A stretch of DNA of 64,000 bases from an uncultured Alphaproteobacteria bacterium. GTDB lineage: Bacteria > Pseudomonadota > Alphaproteobacteria > CAAHEQ01 > UBA3637. The DNA lies in assembly GCA_949292205.1 (NCBI GenBank), contig CASEYR010000003.1, positions 47,003 through 111,002 on the forward strand, written 5' to 3'. Each line of letters begins with the position of its first letter. The stretch's first letter is position 1. The notes beneath the pieces are model-generated. The model was not told where the DNA came from and ran no database searches. It saw nothing but the letters and a program-made list of their open reading frames with translations. Both the position numbers and the translations under genes were made by a program. This document shows positions 36,685 to 46,191 of the stretch, piece after piece.

Positions 36685-37842
36685 TTAAGCGGCATTTCCA
36701 TCATTACCACGACCGCGTATGAACGGACGTCCTGTATTTTCCGTTGTACGACCACTGCGAACCTGTTCATAAGCATTTCTGTCCGACATATGTGACGTCA
36801 CACGATCTGAAAACTGCTTTGTGTCAGCATCTATATTACGAGCATCTTCCCGCACAGACGGATCAATATCAACAGCGGTTCCGATTGTCGGACTGTCAAG
36901 CCGAACTCCTTTAGAAAGGGTCTGGGTGTTTTCTGTAACTCTGTTCAGATCCAGAGGAGATTTCATTCCCAGTATTTTATTCAGATTACCCATAACCTCG
37001 TCCGATTTCAACTCACGCTTTGCTACACGAGACATACCTTTTTGCATCAAAGAAAAAAGATTCTTGTCTTTTTTAATTATCTTACCCAGGTTTTTTCTGT
37101 CTGATTTACTCATATTATCAAAGCAGAAATGACCATCCCGTAAATACTTTTGCTTGTAATCCGAAGGAAGACCATCAACAATTGACTTAAAACCCTCAAG
37201 CAGGACATCACTCTTTTTTGTCCCCATTGATGAATCATAATCACTCGTATTTTTATTATACTCGTCTTTCAAACGTTTTTTTTCAGCTTTTCGATGGTCC
37301 ATCTCGGCATTAATCATGTCAAATAATAAGTTCAACATCATCCAAAATGCCTTTTCCATTAATTCTTGAGGATCTTTCGATTTAAGGACATCATCTATCT
37401 TTTTGTCCAGTGTCTGAAAAAAACCCTTTTCCGTAGAGGGATTAAAAAAGCTCTTTCCTTTTCCCTCAAATGAGGAGGCAGACAGAATACCATCCCCCTG
37501 CTGAGGAATATTCGGTGCCTGCACCTGTTGTTCTCCATCACCACGGGTCGGACCATTCATTTCAGCCCCCAACCCATTAGAATCTCCCTCGCCACGGGTT
37601 GGACCATCATCACCCGCTTTGGATTGATCAACAGATTTTGTTGACGCACCCATTGTTGGTTGAAGTTGATCCTCTACGCCTGCTTTTTCGGCATCAGCAT
37701 CCAGAGCTTCTCGAAGATTTCCCAAATCTCCGACGGGATCCTTCCTGTCAGCCAAAGAATCTGGATTTTTTAAAGCTTCTTGTTGTCTTTTAAGAGACGC
37801 ATCTTCTACACGTTTCAACTCTTCTTCTGATTCCGTACTCAT
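36685..37842 (-). CDS. Hydrophilic repeat-containing protein, unknown function
   Basis: A 385-residue, strongly hydrophilic protein. A Gly/Asp/Gln-rich N-terminal third contains GPTRGEG and GPTRGDG repeats. A single hydrophobic helix (AFWMMLNLLFDMINAEM) sits at about residue 170, followed by a Lys-rich helical part and a disordered tail (GRPFIRGRGNDGN). No domain is recognised. It lies beside VirB6-like genes, and composition suggests a scaffold or a secreted substrate; this is inference. Start at 37842 has AGGAGG; an upstream ATG lacks one. Confidence 0.55.
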   Translation of the reverse strand: MSTESEEELKRVEDASLKRQQEALKNPDSLADRKDPVGDLGNLREALDADAEKAGVEDQLQPTMGASTKSVDQSKAGDDGPTRGEGDSNGLGAEMNGPTRGDGEQQVQAPNIPQQGDGILSASSFEGKGKSFFNPSTEKGFFQTLDKKIDDVLKSKDPQELMEKAFWMMLNLLFDMINAEMDHRKAEKKRLKDEYNKNTSDYDSSMGTKKSDVLLEGFKSIVDGLPSDYKQKYLRDGHFCFDNMSKSDRKNLGKIIKKDKNLFSLMQKGMSRVAKRELKSDEVMGNLNKILGMKSPLDLNRVTENTQTLSKGVRLDSPTIGTAVDIDPSVREDARNIDADTKQFSDRVTSHMSDRNAYEQVRSGRTTENTGRPFIRGRGNDGNAA

Positions 37843-37911
37843 TCTAACCTCCTGCTGATTAAACAACCAAATATAGGTGTACTATACACCTAAATTCATT
37901 TTTTGTCAACA

Positions 37912-38547
37912 TTACCCTTTAAGCCTTTTCATAAATTGAGCTAAGCGCTTATTTTCCTCAATTGCTTGAGCCGGAGATAAGATTTGAACGCCAGCACCGT
38001 TTTTTGTGATAATCGGAGAGAAGTAGGCAGGGTTTGAAATCAAAACTTCCCATGCTTTTTTAGCATCTTTTTTCATCATCTTTAAATAGTTTCTGATTAA
38101 CTTTCTGGCATCTACAGAAAAATGTTCGGCTTCAATTTTTAGGGCATACAACTCAATCAATGCCTTTCTGCGAGCCTCTACCTCATTTATTTTATCCAAA
38201 ACTGCCTCTGCGCGCTCTTGAATGGCAATCCCCTGATCCGCCAAATCCTTTTCATTTTTATCCAAAAGAAGCCCTAGATAATCCATTAGCAAATCATACC
38301 AAAAAGGTTGATTTGAATAAGCTTTTTGAACAACATTCAAAGCCTCTTTAAACGGCATTTTACGAATATCCGAACGTCCAATCAAATAAGAAGCAACACC
38401 TGATATTTCATTAAAAGCCTGATCTTGCGAAAACTCGACCAGATCTAAATCATCCACATCCAATGTTAATGGAGGAGCATCGGTTAATACAGACCGTTGT
38501 GCATAAAAACGTTGATAAAGATGAAAAGTCTGTTCAAAAATAGTCAT
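37912..38547 (-). CDS. Uncharacterised helical protein
   Basis: A 211-residue cytoplasmic protein of mostly alpha-helical composition. A central charged coiled-coil-like segment (LADQGIAIQERAEAVLDKIN) is present. No membrane segment or signal peptide and no recognised family. Start at 38547 has GGAGGA upstream. It diverges from the first VirB6-like gene, sharing the 150-bp promoter region, and lies 69 bp before the next minus-strand gene. Confidence 0.55.
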   Translation of the reverse strand: MTIFEQTFHLYQRFYAQRSVLTDAPPLTLDVDDLDLVEFSQDQAFNEISGVASYLIGRSDIRKMPFKEALNVVQKAYSNQPFWYDLLMDYLGLLLDKNEKDLADQGIAIQERAEAVLDKINEVEARRKALIELYALKIEAEHFSVDARKLIRNYLKMMKKDAKKAWEVLISNPAYFSPIITKNGAGVQILSPAQAIEENKRLAQFMKRLKG

Positions 38548-38616
38548 TTCTGTCCTCCGTTCAATTTTGTTTCTTAACATTATAACGCTTTTTTTTTAAT
38601 AATCCACAAAAAAATG

Positions 38617-38644
38617 TTGGTAAAATCAGAAAATGTGGTATACT
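38617..38644 (+). promoter_or_regulatory. Promoter for the VirB6-like gene cluster
   Basis: TTGGTA at 38617-38622 and TATACT at 38639-38644, spacer 16 bp. The gap between the divergent genes probably also holds the leftward promoter. Confidence 0.5.
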
Positions 38645-38696
38645 ATAAAGATATAGAGTTCTATTGAATAACGTTGTATTTGTCCGGAGAAAGATC

Positions 38697-40607
38697 ATGC
38701 AAAAAAAAGGGCGCGTTTTGGTGTTGTCATTTTTAATCTGGTGTTTAACTGCACCGATGACTGTTTGGGCCACTGTTTCGTGTGCCGGTGATTCAACCTT
38801 TAACAATACACTTAAAGACTGGTCCGGTTCAGAGGGAATGTGTTGGTTTTGTCCTGTTTTTGAGATTTTATTCAAAGCGATTAACAACCTTGTAACAACC
38901 ATGTCAAAGTACATGGCTGATATGTTTCTGACTTTAATGGGACTGGGTATTTTATTTCTACTTGCTTTCAAAATCGGGCGTATGGTTATTCAACTACAAG
39001 AAGTTGACTTGATGCAATTTTTGGGAGATTTATTCAAGCCTTTAGGGCGCGCCATCATTGCCACCGCCCTACTTGCCGCAATGACATTCAATGGTGACAC
39101 AATATATAACCTATTAATTCAACCTATTTTTGATCTTTCCTTATTTCTGTCCGAACAAGTTTTAAATACAACCGTTTCCGGAATAGAGGTATATAGTGCA
39201 ACGCAATCTACCGGAGGAAATGCCGATCTTCTCATGACATCTTGTCGTTACCAAGGCGTGATCCCCCCAAATACCGCTTTTACATCTTTAGAACTAACTC
39301 AGTTAATTTGCTGGATGCGAACAGTTTCTTCGTCCCTTGGTGTAGGGATAGCCGTTGGCTCTACCTTTATCAAAGTTTGGATTTTTGAAGATTTTTGGGA
39401 TAATATGCACTTGGCATTACCAGGAATAATGATTTTTCTCGCTTTTTTCAGCTGCTATGTTGTTTTTCCTTTAAAACTGTTAGATGGTATCGTTCGATTT
39501 GCATTTGTTCTAACATTGATGCCTCTTTGGATTATCCTATGGGTGTTTCCCGCAACAGCTCAATATACAAAAAAAGCATGGGATATGTTTTTGAATTGCT
39601 GCGTTTTATTCATCGCTTTGGGCGTGATCGTATCAATGGTCATTATTATTATGAATGAAGCAATTCAACCAAGTGATATACGAGAACAACTATTTGCCGA
39701 ATTAAGCTGTGGCGTAACGGATAAAGCCGTTCAAAATGTGGAAGCGGGCGGACGGGCTCTATTTATCATTTTAGCCATGGGGTTAATGAGTTGGTCTCTA
39801 TTGGGAACAGCAGCTTCCTTAGCTAATATGTTTGCTGATGGAGGCGGAGATCTTGGTATTGAAAAAAGTGTTGGCGGAAACGCCGTAAAAGGGGCTGCAT
39901 TTGGGTATAATGCCACCAAAACAACGGCAAGGGTCGGGGCAGCAACAATCGTCGGTGGATCCAAACTCGGTGCAAAAGGAATTTCTGCCGGTATCAACTG
40001 GGTTGCAGGAAAGTTCGGAGAGAAGAAAGATGGCACAAATCAGGGTGCAACACCAACATCCCAAGCAGTGTCTTCTGACAAAGAGTCAACTCCCAATTCT
40101 GAAGCGACTTCAAATCAAAGTGATGTCAAGGATATGGGAGGTATTCAAAATACCACAGATTCCTCTGTTAATAACTCAACTTCAAAAGACAACAATCCTG
40201 CGTCATCAAAAGAATCTTCAACCTACAGTCAAGATAGAGTTCCCAATGATATTTCAGGTCTGAATCAAATCAACCAAACAGCTCAAAGATTAGAGGGAAG
40301 CGTTGGACAAAAAGAAGCCGCCGCTTATCGTGAAAAAGCGATAAATGACTTTATCAGTCAGTCCCCGAATGCAAAAACACCGGAAGATAAATCTGTTTTA
40401 AGAACGATTGCAGATCGTATGTTTAAAGGAGGCATGTCTTCCGATCAAGCACGGCAAAGTTTAATGAATCATATTAATGACCGAATACGTGCCGAGCAAG
40501 CGGGACGACAAGCGGGCGAATCTGCCGGAAGTTCAGCCGGAACGACATCTGGGCGAGAAGCTGGCCGTCAAAGCGCTCAAGATGAAATAAGCAAACATCT
40601 TAAATAA
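38697..40607 (+). CDS. VirB6/TrbL-like membrane protein 1
   Basis: A 636-residue protein. A signal peptide (about 1-26, ending TVWA) is followed by a short periplasmic part with CWFCP, at least six membrane helices to about residue 380, and a long polar Ser/Asn/Gln tail that ends in a helical region. The motif WVFPATAQYTKKAW in the central loop matches the paralogues at 40628 and 41912. VirB6/TrbL proteins form the inner-membrane channel of type IV secretion systems. Start at 38697 is chosen for its GGAGA site and signal peptide. Family call is by topology and motif. Confidence 0.7.
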   Translation: MQKKGRVLVLSFLIWCLTAPMTVWATVSCAGDSTFNNTLKDWSGSEGMCWFCPVFEILFKAINNLVTTMSKYMADMFLTLMGLGILFLLAFKIGRMVIQLQEVDLMQFLGDLFKPLGRAIIATALLAAMTFNGDTIYNLLIQPIFDLSLFLSEQVLNTTVSGIEVYSATQSTGGNADLLMTSCRYQGVIPPNTAFTSLELTQLICWMRTVSSSLGVGIAVGSTFIKVWIFEDFWDNMHLALPGIMIFLAFFSCYVVFPLKLLDGIVRFAFVLTLMPLWIILWVFPATAQYTKKAWDMFLNCCVLFIALGVIVSMVIIIMNEAIQPSDIREQLFAELSCGVTDKAVQNVEAGGRALFIILAMGLMSWSLLGTAASLANMFADGGGDLGIEKSVGGNAVKGAAFGYNATKTTARVGAATIVGGSKLGAKGISAGINWVAGKFGEKKDGTNQGATPTSQAVSSDKESTPNSEATSNQSDVKDMGGIQNTTDSSVNNSTSKDNNPASSKESSTYSQDRVPNDISGLNQINQTAQRLEGSVGQKEAAAYREKAINDFISQSPNAKTPEDKSVLRTIADRMFKGGMSSDQARQSLMNHINDRIRAEQAGRQAGESAGSSAGTTSGREAGRQSAQDEISKHLK

Positions 40608-40627
40608 TCACTAGCAGAGGTGACAAG

Positions 40628-41893
40628 ATGTTTCAACAGGTAAGACAGATTCAAATAAGCACAAAAACAGCACAGTTTCTTTTAATTGTCTGTTGTGCCT
40701 GTTTACTGTCTGCCTGTGGAGGACCTCCGGCTTCATTTAATAAAGAAGAGTGGACAATTGATTATAACAATTGTTTTCCTTGTTTTTTATATGAGGTAGC
40801 ATTTGGTGCCATTGAAAATGCCTTAGGAACTTTGCTTCAAATGACCACACAGATGGGGCTAACTCTTTTAGGACTAGGATTATTGTTTTGGATTGCTTTT
40901 AAGGTCGCTTCACTTTTTTCTCTAAAAGAACCCAATATAAAAGACTTTATCTTACAAATCGCCGGAACACTATTTAAAGCCATTATTGTAGCGGCATTAA
41001 TTTATGATTCTAACCGATATCTGAATTTTATAGGCTATTATATCGTACAACCTATTTTTATATTCTTTGCCGATATATCACGTTCTATTTTGTTAAGTAA
41101 TGATGTCGTTGCTCAAAACCTGATTACACCACAAGATATTACGGGAATAGAAACAACCCCCGCAATGAGTGGATTATTCGGCGAAGCAAAAAGCTATTTA
41201 TTAGATATTATCTACCGTATTTTTGCCGGTCTTTATATGGGAATCGGATTGGCTCTGACAATTCTGCAGCAGGTTGGATTTGTGTCCCTTATCTTTGGTT
41301 TTGCCATCTTAATTGCCTTTTTTATTCTACTGGTGATTTTTCCACTTATGTTTGTTGATGCATTTATTCAAGTCTGCTCTGTTCTAATTTTATCTCCTTT
41401 TGCATTTGTTGCTTGGGTTTTTCCACCAACGAAAAAAATTATTGGGAAAATTTGGAATATTATTTTTGGCGCCATGATTAACATCTTATTCGGGTGTATC
41501 TATATTGCCTTAATGACCTATGTTCTACTTGTTTTTTCTGAAAGAACCTTTCCGGGAATCTTAGGAACGGCTCGACAAACAATGGACCCAACTTTAGAAA
41601 TGCATGTCAAGACAGCCTCTACCGATTTCTTGGGATTCTTTATTTTAATTGTTGCTTTGGCTTTACTAGCCGGCGTTATTCCTAAACTTGCTCAGAAATT
41701 AAGTGGCACTCAAGTACAAAGTGGTGGTGTTATTTCTACATTAATTCAGGCAGTAAATACAACTAAAAATGCAGGAAAAGCAGCCAAAAATCTTGCCGGG
41801 GATGCCATAGGTGTAACAAAAGCTACCGGAAAAGCCGTTGCTGCAACGGCAAAAAGCGTTGCTGCTATATTAAAAAAGTTTCAGAAAAAATGA
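40628..41893 (+). CDS. VirB6/TrbL-like membrane lipoprotein 2
   Basis: A 421-residue protein. The N-terminal lipobox LLSACGG predicts lipid attachment at Cys30. NCFPC occupies the place of the CWFCP motif of its neighbours. Five to seven membrane helices follow, with AWVFPPTKKIIGKIW in the central loop, and a short Ala/Lys-rich cytoplasmic tail. It is 20 bp after the first paralogue and 18 bp before the third. Confidence 0.7.
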   Translation: MFQQVRQIQISTKTAQFLLIVCCACLLSACGGPPASFNKEEWTIDYNNCFPCFLYEVAFGAIENALGTLLQMTTQMGLTLLGLGLLFWIAFKVASLFSLKEPNIKDFILQIAGTLFKAIIVAALIYDSNRYLNFIGYYIVQPIFIFFADISRSILLSNDVVAQNLITPQDITGIETTPAMSGLFGEAKSYLLDIIYRIFAGLYMGIGLALTILQQVGFVSLIFGFAILIAFFILLVIFPLMFVDAFIQVCSVLILSPFAFVAWVFPPTKKIIGKIWNIIFGAMINILFGCIYIALMTYVLLVFSERTFPGILGTARQTMDPTLEMHVKTASTDFLGFFILIVALALLAGVIPKLAQKLSGTQVQSGGVISTLIQAVNTTKNAGKAAKNLAGDAIGVTKATGKAVAATAKSVAAILKKFQKK

Positions 41894-41911
41894 AAGGGGT
41901 GAATTGTTGAC

Positions 41912-44215
41912 ATGATTTTTAAACCACATTTCATGAGAACATTAATGTTGATCGCCCTTATTATTTTAATTGCCGGAATCCCGTCGGACGGATTAGGACA
42001 ATCTGTTGCAATTATTGGAATCGGCCTTTCTTTTATCGTATTATTATTTCTTGTTTATCAATATAGAAAAAGCCTTTTTTGCCTAATTACAATAATTACA
42101 CTGCTAACCATCTATCCTGTTCATGCCGGATGGTTCTTTTCAGAAACAGAATCAGAGGCTATTGCCGAGCAATATAAAGAAAAAATAGAAGAGTTAGGTC
42201 CCATAGTCTGTGAAGCTGAAGATAATTTTGATGAAGACAACTTGGAAATTGCCCCTGACAAGGCAATGATGGAGAGTGCCTATGAGTTATTGGACAAGTA
42301 TAACAAAATAGGCATCGCTGACACGGGATATCTATCAACAGCGACGGATACTCTTTTTTCCACGTTAACCTTTGGATTGTCAAAAGGATTACTAAACAGA
42401 TACCGAGAATATGCCGATTGTGCCGAAGAATATTTGGAAAAGACAGCCTCGTGGCAAAAACAAATGTTTGAATCTCAAATGACGACCGTTCCAAATATTT
42501 TAGCTGCCGAATCGGGTAAATGTTGGCCGTGTGGGATTGCCAGTTTGATGTTGGAATCTATTGAGGGTGTTGTTTTTAATTTAGAGGATTATCTAAAAAG
42601 TGTAGCTTTATGGATGCTGGGTATTTTTACACTGTTTTGGATTGCGTTAAGGACTCTGATATTTTTTGGAAAATTAGGAACGGCTAGCAATTCTGAGTAT
42701 TTTACAGATCTATTGAAACGCCTAATTTTAGTTTCAATTGCTGCAGCCTTTTTACATGCACCACTTAGCTCTTTTTATAGAATTACTCTATCACCCATTA
42801 TTAATATTGGAACAATCATCACTGATACAATCAGCGGCATCAATACCGGTTCTATGGGGACAATTGGTGATAAAATAGATAATGGCGGTAGCATATTAGG
42901 CTGTGCCTGTTGTTCCGATATTGACAGCAACTGTAATGAAGCCGCAGAAAAAATAGGGGATAGAAAACCATCAACAACTCTTCTGCTCGATAAAGAAACA
43001 CGTGCCGGATTGATGTGTATGACTTGCCTGGTTTATAAACAAACTGCGCCAATGATTGCCTCTGGACAGGGAATGATGCACTACTCCTTAAAAAATAAAC
43101 ATTGGTATTCGGTTACTGCCTCTTGGGTAACATTGGGATTGACAGATTTACTACCTGTTCCATTCGGAATGTTTGTTTTTGGACTGTTGCTGGTTATTCT
43201 GTTTTCAATACTGGCATTCATTGTTGCCTTCAAACTATTAGATATCTTTATGCAACTGGGCTTTGTTATTATTCTAACACCTTTTTTAATTGCTGCTTTT
43301 CCATTCCCCATGGCTCGTCAATATACAAAAAAAGGATGGGAGTTTTTAGTTCATGCTGTTCTAAGTGTGATAGCACTCAGTTTGGGAACATCTCTTTTGA
43401 TGATGGTTATCATGGGTATCTTGCCCGATTATACACAAACATTCTTAGCTGACGCCATTAACGCTGAAATGAACGATGAATATTTTGAAAAGCTATATGA
43501 TGTCTTTACGGGAGGCCCCAATGGCGGTGGTTTCTTTGTTGCGGCATTATTAATTATGTCCGTCTTGTTGGGAACATGTTTGATTAATGCCGGAATGCAA
43601 GTTGTTAGTAGTATAAGTGGTATGGCATCGGCTGTGCCCGGAACATTTTTTCAGGCCACAAAGATGGCCCTAATATCCTCTATTAATATCGCAAAAACAG
43701 GATTAAAGGTTAGCAAATCTGCTGCTTCATTTACCTATAACAAAATAAAGGATAGAAAAAGTCAACCCGCAGCAAAAAAAGGAAGTTTTAATGGTGACTC
43801 CGCTCTAAAAAAAGGCGCCGATACTACAGCAAATGCTGTTGATAAGGGAGGACAACTTGCAGGAAATCTGATTGACAAAGGTGGATCGGCTGCCGGAAAA
43901 GGGCTAATGTCTATGGGCAGTGCTTTAAGTTCCAACGGGATCGGAGCCATCATCGGTGTGCCATTAGTCGTTGCCGGTGCGGCAGTTATAGCTGCATCTA
44001 AGGCAACAGGATATGCCGTCAAAGCTTCGGCGAAAGGGGCGGCTTTAGCGATAAAAGCCGGAGCCAGAACAGCCATAGCGACACGAAAAGTCGCACGAAA
44101 GGTAGGGCAACAAGCCACAAAAATTATCAACAGGATGAGATCTGTTCATGCTAAACGCAACAATACATCTGAAATGAATCAACGTCAAAGAGCCCAAAGA
44201 AAGTATCGCAGATAA
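41912..44215 (+). CDS. VirB6/TrbL-like membrane protein 3
   Basis: The largest of the three, 767 residues. Two or three helices occupy the first 75 residues and end at PVHAGWFF, which may be a cleavage site. A periplasmic acidic domain follows, then CWPCG, a helix block, a Cys-rich insert (CACCSDIDSNC), more helices with FPFPMARQYTKKGW, and a 190-residue Ala/Gly/Lys-rich tail. It resembles the extended VirB6 proteins of Rickettsiales systems. It ends the membrane triplet; the regulator follows 134 bp later. Confidence 0.72.
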   Translation: MIFKPHFMRTLMLIALIILIAGIPSDGLGQSVAIIGIGLSFIVLLFLVYQYRKSLFCLITIITLLTIYPVHAGWFFSETESEAIAEQYKEKIEELGPIVCEAEDNFDEDNLEIAPDKAMMESAYELLDKYNKIGIADTGYLSTATDTLFSTLTFGLSKGLLNRYREYADCAEEYLEKTASWQKQMFESQMTTVPNILAAESGKCWPCGIASLMLESIEGVVFNLEDYLKSVALWMLGIFTLFWIALRTLIFFGKLGTASNSEYFTDLLKRLILVSIAAAFLHAPLSSFYRITLSPIINIGTIITDTISGINTGSMGTIGDKIDNGGSILGCACCSDIDSNCNEAAEKIGDRKPSTTLLLDKETRAGLMCMTCLVYKQTAPMIASGQGMMHYSLKNKHWYSVTASWVTLGLTDLLPVPFGMFVFGLLLVILFSILAFIVAFKLLDIFMQLGFVIILTPFLIAAFPFPMARQYTKKGWEFLVHAVLSVIALSLGTSLLMMVIMGILPDYTQTFLADAINAEMNDEYFEKLYDVFTGGPNGGGFFVAALLIMSVLLGTCLINAGMQVVSSISGMASAVPGTFFQATKMALISSINIAKTGLKVSKSAASFTYNKIKDRKSQPAAKKGSFNGDSALKKGADTTANAVDKGGQLAGNLIDKGGSAAGKGLMSMGSALSSNGIGAIIGVPLVVAGAAVIAASKATGYAVKASAKGAALAIKAGARTAIATRKVARKVGQQATKIINRMRSVHAKRNNTSEMNQRQRAQRKYRR

Positions 44216-44349
44216 AAAGAACGAAGAAATATTTTCCGATAAAAAATATTTTTTTGATGACTTTTTAGAAAAAAATTGATTTTTTTTCATTTTGTCTATT
44301 TCCCTAAAAAAAAAATTAGTGTATAGTAAAAGAAAAAAGGAGAATAAAA

Positions 44350-45339
44350 ATGGAAGAAATCATATTTCCGAATCAGATCAGAATGTTCCGTCGCGTTCGT
44401 GGTATTTCAATGAAAAAACTGGCTGATTATTTGGGATTAAGCTTGTCCGCCGTTAGCAAAATTGAAAGAGGATATCGTCGGATTGATGAAAATCAATTAC
44501 AAAAATTAAGCTCTTTTTTAGATTGCCCGCCGGAGTCAATCTTCGTAACGGAATCATCATCTCAACCGGAAGTTATCAAAGCATGGAAAACAGAGCAAGA
44601 GCGTCGGACAAAAATTAATTCAGGCAGTGGATTAAAAACGCTTGGGGCTGGATTACGCTATTTGCGTGGACAAAAAAAATTAACTTTATTGGGGGTTGCA
44701 AAAGGTGCCGGATTGACATTATCCGTCTATCATAGAATTGAAATGGGACAACGTGAGGTTGAAGAAATCGTTCTGGAACGTATTGCTCATGCTCTGGGAT
44801 ATTCCGGCTCAGACCTTCAATTAAAAATCTATGAATTGGACATGTCCGGAGCATTAGATGAATTAAAAAATAACGATAAAAAATCAGGCATTGAAACATG
44901 TAAGGGTGGCTACAACGATTTGCCGGTCAGTCGTTTTATGATGAAAAATGCGAACTCTCAAGAAGTCAACGTTCCAATTTTCGGGATGCCGACAGAAGAT
45001 GGTAACCTACTATTGGATAGAGAACATTCAAACGGATCCATTTTATGCCCGTCCACTTTATCAAAAGAAACGGATTTGTATGCCGTTCGTCTTATGACAA
45101 AATCATTAGGATCATATATCCCCTATCGTTCGGTATTGGTGGTTGCACCACACGCAACAGTTCAGGACGGAGATATTGTTGTTTTTCCCATAGAAGGAGA
45201 AAAGGTAAAATTAGTATCCGTTAAAAATAATAAAAACGGCGAATGGTTTTATAAAGAAGGTGACTTAAACACAGAACACCCAATACCCTTGGAAATCCTG
45301 CATAAACTTCATCGTGTTATTTTTATAGCCATTCCATAA
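44350..45339 (+). CDS. Double-HTH transcriptional regulator with LexA/S24-like C-terminus
   Basis: A 329-residue regulator. Two XRE-type helix-turn-helix domains sit at about residues 9-60 and 95-150 (MKKLADYLGLSLSAVSKIER and LLGVAKGAGLTLSVYHRIEM). The C-terminal region resembles peptidase S24/LexA (YAVRLMTKSLGSYIPYRSVL, then DGDIVVFPIEG and VKLVS). The usual GDSM Ser motif is not exact, so autocleavage is uncertain. It lies inside the secretion-like cluster and probably controls it. An AAGGAG site precedes the start. Confidence 0.8.
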   Translation: MEEIIFPNQIRMFRRVRGISMKKLADYLGLSLSAVSKIERGYRRIDENQLQKLSSFLDCPPESIFVTESSSQPEVIKAWKTEQERRTKINSGSGLKTLGAGLRYLRGQKKLTLLGVAKGAGLTLSVYHRIEMGQREVEEIVLERIAHALGYSGSDLQLKIYELDMSGALDELKNNDKKSGIETCKGGYNDLPVSRFMMKNANSQEVNVPIFGMPTEDGNLLLDREHSNGSILCPSTLSKETDLYAVRLMTKSLGSYIPYRSVLVVAPHATVQDGDIVVFPIEGEKVKLVSVKNNKNGEWFYKEGDLNTEHPIPLEILHKLHRVIFIAIP

Positions 45340-45354
45340 TTTGGAAGAAAATAT

Positions 45355-46167
45355 ATGAGCGAAATAGAAAGTAAAAACAAGCAAGTATCCTTTTTTGAGG
45401 CGTTCTCAAACCAACAAAAAAGCAGAGGAAATACGGCAAACGAACAAGCCCAAAAACTTGTTAATTTATACCGTCATGCCGCCGCTTTTGGAGATAATTT
45501 TCCTCAACAATTTAATAAAATGTTATCCGAGGCTTCTCCCGAAGTTCTAACTGCACTTAATGATATTATCGGAGGCCCTCCGGTCAGACGCTACTATGAT
45601 TACCTGAAGGGACAAAATACAACCACAGAAAATGGAAGCGAGATGGCTGATACGGATGAACAAGAGGTTGGTGGCGGATATCTTCCATCTCCTGAAGACG
45701 ATTTGACTGTGGATTGGAACAGAAGATGTTCTCCGTCATTGGAAATAAATGAAAATACATCATCTTCACAGGAAAACTTTTTCAAGCAACTGATTCATAT
45801 GCACCATTTGGAAATTGAAAAACAAAACACCTTTTTAAAACAAGCATTGGAACAATTGCAAACGGGATTACAACATCAGGTTGAAGAACAAAAAAAGGAT
45901 ACACTGCCTATAAAGGAGGCATTGGCGGAACAACAAAGAAAACAAATCATTCTATTAAACAGAACATTAGAAAAACTCATTCAATCACAAACAGAAAATT
46001 TAGTTCATACATTGCAAAAGTATAATCAAAACACGCAAGATATGGCCATAAAACAAACAAACAAAATATTAGAGGTTATCCAACAGGAAAAGAAAGCAAC
46101 AAGCCAGTATTCTGATATTATTGAAGATCCACAAACAAGCATCCAATCGGAAGATCGCCAGACCTAA
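45355..46167 (+). CDS. Uncharacterised coiled-coil protein
   Basis: A 270-residue hydrophilic protein. A helical N-terminal part (to about 80) and an acidic linker are followed by a long Gln/Lys/Glu coiled coil from about 145 to 250 (HLEIEKQNTFLKQALEQLQT). No signal peptide or membrane helix. Fifteen bases separate it from the regulator. No family recognised; it may be an adaptor of the neighbouring membrane complex, an inference from position. Confidence 0.55.
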   Translation: MSEIESKNKQVSFFEAFSNQQKSRGNTANEQAQKLVNLYRHAAAFGDNFPQQFNKMLSEASPEVLTALNDIIGGPPVRRYYDYLKGQNTTTENGSEMADTDEQEVGGGYLPSPEDDLTVDWNRRCSPSLEINENTSSSQENFFKQLIHMHHLEIEKQNTFLKQALEQLQTGLQHQVEEQKKDTLPIKEALAEQQRKQIILLNRTLEKLIQSQTENLVHTLQKYNQNTQDMAIKQTNKILEVIQQEKKATSQYSDIIEDPQTSIQSEDRQT

Positions 46168-46191
46168 CGCTATAACACAGGAGCCAATAGA

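Noticed and set aside
38664..38696. Upstream start of the first VirB6-like protein
   Set aside because: It would spoil the signal peptide and lacks a ribosome site; ATG 38697 has GGAGA.
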